64,000 nt of DNA from Pseudomonas sp. CC6-YY-74 (GTDB taxonomy: Bacteria; Pseudomonadota; Gammaproteobacteria; Pseudomonadales; Pseudomonadaceae), in the NCBI RefSeq assembly GCF_002025205.1, contig NZ_CP019947.1, positions 689,501 through 753,500 on the forward strand, given 5' to 3'. Below the pieces are notes generated by a model. The model ran no database searches. It was given only the letters and a program-made list of their open reading frames with translations, and was not told where the DNA came from. Made by a program: the position numbers and the translations under genes. Positions 62,732 to 64,000 of this stretch are shown here, piece by piece (the stretch's first letter is position 1; each line of letters opens with the position of its first letter).

Positions 62732-64000
62732 ATGAGCTTCGGCGCCGATGAAGAAATCCTCCAGGACTTCCTGGTGGAGGCCGGCGAGATTCTTGAACTA
62801 CTGTCCGAACAGTTGGTGGAGCTTGAAAGCCGCCCGGACGACATGAATCTGCTCAACGCTATTTTTCGCGGTTTTCATACCGTCAAAGGTGGTGCCGGTT
62901 TTCTCCAGCTCCATGAGCTGGTGGAATGTTGCCATATCGCAGAAAACGTCTTCGACATCCTGCGCAAGGGTGCGCGGCGCGTCGACTCCGAGCTGATGGA
63001 TGTAGTGCTGGAAGCACTCGATGCGGTCAATGGCATGTTCACTGAAGTGCGTGAGCGCGTTGCACCGACACCGGCCACGCGGGAGCTGTTGGCAGCCCTG
63101 GCGCGACTGGCCGAGCCGGCTGCGGCCGTTGCGGTCGAAGAGCCCGTTGCCGAGGTCGCTTCTGGCGATATCACCGACAGCGAATTCGAGCAGTTACTCG
63201 ATGCGCTGACCGAGTCGCCTGGCAAGGTGGCGAGCACAAGTGCAGGCGGTGACGAGATCAGCGATGACGAGTTCGAGTCGTTGCTCGATGAGTTGCATGG
63301 CAAGGGGCAGTTCGCTGCACCTGCAGTGGCCGTGGCATCTGCATCGGTTGCCATGCCCGCTGCGCCAGCGGCTGGTGACGAGATCAGCGACGATGAGTTC
63401 GAGGCGCTGCTCGACCAGCTACATGGCAAGGGGCAGTTCGCTGCACCTGCAGTGGCCGTGGCATCTGCGTCGATCGCAGCGCCCGTTGCACCAGCGTCTG
63501 GCGACGAGATCAGCGACGATGAGTTCGAGGCGCTGCTCGATCAGCTACATGGCAAGGGCAAGTTTGTCGAGCCGGCCGCGATCGCCAAGGCGCCCGCCGC
63601 AGCAGTAACTGCAGCTCCGGCTAAACCCGCCGCTGCCGCTCAGCCCTTAGCTAAACCCGCGGCCAAGGTTGTTCCGCTGAAAGCGCCGACACCGACGACC
63701 GCCGTCGCCGATAAGGCGTCAGCACCCAGCGAAGCGGAAACCACCGTACGGGTGGATACCGCGCGTCTGGACGAGATCATGAACATGGTCGGCGAGCTGG
63801 TGCTGGTGCGTAACCGTCTGGTGCGCCTGGGCTCCAACAGCGGCGATGAGGCCATGGCCAAAGCCGTGTCCAACCTCGATGTGGTCACCGCGGATCTGCA
63901 GACGGCGGTGATGAAAACGCGCATGCAGCCGATCAAGAAGGTCTTCGGCCGCTTCCCGCGGCTGGTTCGTGATCTGGCGCGCAGCCTGAAGAAAGAGATC
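62732..64000 (+). CDS. cheA: Chemotaxis histidine kinase CheA, 5' part
   Basis: 423 residues are visible and the gene runs off the right edge. The P1 domain has the phosphorylated His49 (FRGFHTVKGGAGF). It is followed, instead of a compact P2 domain, by a linker with 42-residue tandem repeats containing DEISDDEFE[SA]LLD[EQ]LHGKG, then an Ala/Pro-rich stretch, and from about residue 335 the dimerisation domain (TVRVDTARLDEIMNMVGELV, TRMQPIKKVFGRFPRLVRDL). TTAGGAG lies upstream of ATG 62732. Kinase and CheW-binding domains lie outside the window. Confidence 0.95.
   Translation, partial: MSFGADEEILQDFLVEAGEILELLSEQLVELESRPDDMNLLNAIFRGFHTVKGGAGFLQLHELVECCHIAENVFDILRKGARRVDSELMDVVLEALDAVNGMFTEVRERVAPTPATRELLAALARLAEPAAAVAVEEPVAEVASGDITDSEFEQLLDALTESPGKVASTSAGGDEISDDEFESLLDELHGKGQFAAPAVAVASASVAMPAAPAAGDEISDDEFEALLDQLHGKGQFAAPAVAVASASIAAPVAPASGDEISDDEFEALLDQLHGKGKFVEPAAIAKAPAAAVTAAPAKPAAAAQPLAKPAAKVVPLKAPTPTTAVADKASAPSEAETTVRVDTARLDEIMNMVGELVLVRNRLVRLGSNSGDEAMAKAVSNLDVVTADLQTAVMKTRMQPIKKVFGRFPRLVRDLARSLKKEI
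63248..63563 (+). repeat. 126-bp tandem repeats inside cheA
   Basis: Units begin at 63248, 63374 and 63500 (period 126 bp, 42 residues); the third is about half length. Each opens GDEISDDEFE and includes LHGKG; the first two continue QFAAPAVAVASAS. A more diverged relative (DITDSEFEQLLDAL) lies just upstream at about 63167. Confidence 0.9.

Overview
The window is a stretch of a high-GC gammaproteobacterial chromosome that looks like a Pseudomonas (sensu lato, not P. aeruginosa itself). The evidence is the gene order and the protein families: FleQ, FleS/FleR, FleN, FlgZ and HsbA/HsbR/HptB are all present, sigma-54 (RpoN) and sigma-28 (FliA) promoters are placed as in Pseudomonas flagellar clusters, and REP-type palindromes of the kind common in Pseudomonas lie in the gaps.

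Positions 1-12000 hold metabolic and housekeeping genes. First comes an amino-acid set: the 3' part of an indolepyruvate/2-ketoacid ferredoxin oxidoreductase, a Leu/Phe/Val-type amino acid dehydrogenase and a sodium-coupled NSS transporter. Then follow a GNAT acetyltransferase, tRNA-Arg(CCT) with a strong terminator, a YceH-family gene broken by a one-base frameshift, a small exported protein made of three 13-residue repeats, a glutamine-synthetase-like gamma-glutamyl ligase, an MFS transporter, and a pair of overlapping genes of the TIGR04283/TIGR04282 type.

Positions 12000-64000 are one nearly continuous flagellar and chemotaxis locus. In order: flgZ-flgN-flgM-flgA (minus strand), cheV-cheR, flgBCDE, flgFGHIJKL, fliC, flaG, fliD-fliS-fliT, fleQ, fleS-fleR, fliEFGHIJ, hsbA-hsbR-hptB, fliK, fliLMNOPQR-flhB, flhA-flhF-fleN-fliA, cheY-cheZ and the 5' part of cheA, which runs off the end. 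The locus encodes the rod, hook, rings, filament, export gate, switch, placement and number control (FlhF, FleN), the FleQ > FleSR > FliA/FlgM regulatory cascade, and the start of the chemotaxis pathway. Good sigma-54 sites lie before flgA, flgB, flgF, fleS, fliE, fliK, fliL and (weaker) flhA and fliD. Sigma-28 sites lie before flgM and fliC.

The unexpected material is mostly between genes or at gene edges: a perfect REP inverted repeat translated as part of the FlgI signal peptide; a predicted flgA transcription start that coincides with its only ATG; two FleQ-box-like half sites in the fleQ leader; a MITE-like element with 18-bp terminal inverted repeats and two relatives elsewhere in the locus; a remnant of an IS110-family transposase lying among three copies of a roughly 95-bp repeat between fleR and fliE; a flagellin with a low-GC central region; and a CheA linker with 42-residue tandem repeats. 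I see no defence system, prophage, CRISPR array or biosynthetic cluster, and no complete system that I would call undescribed.
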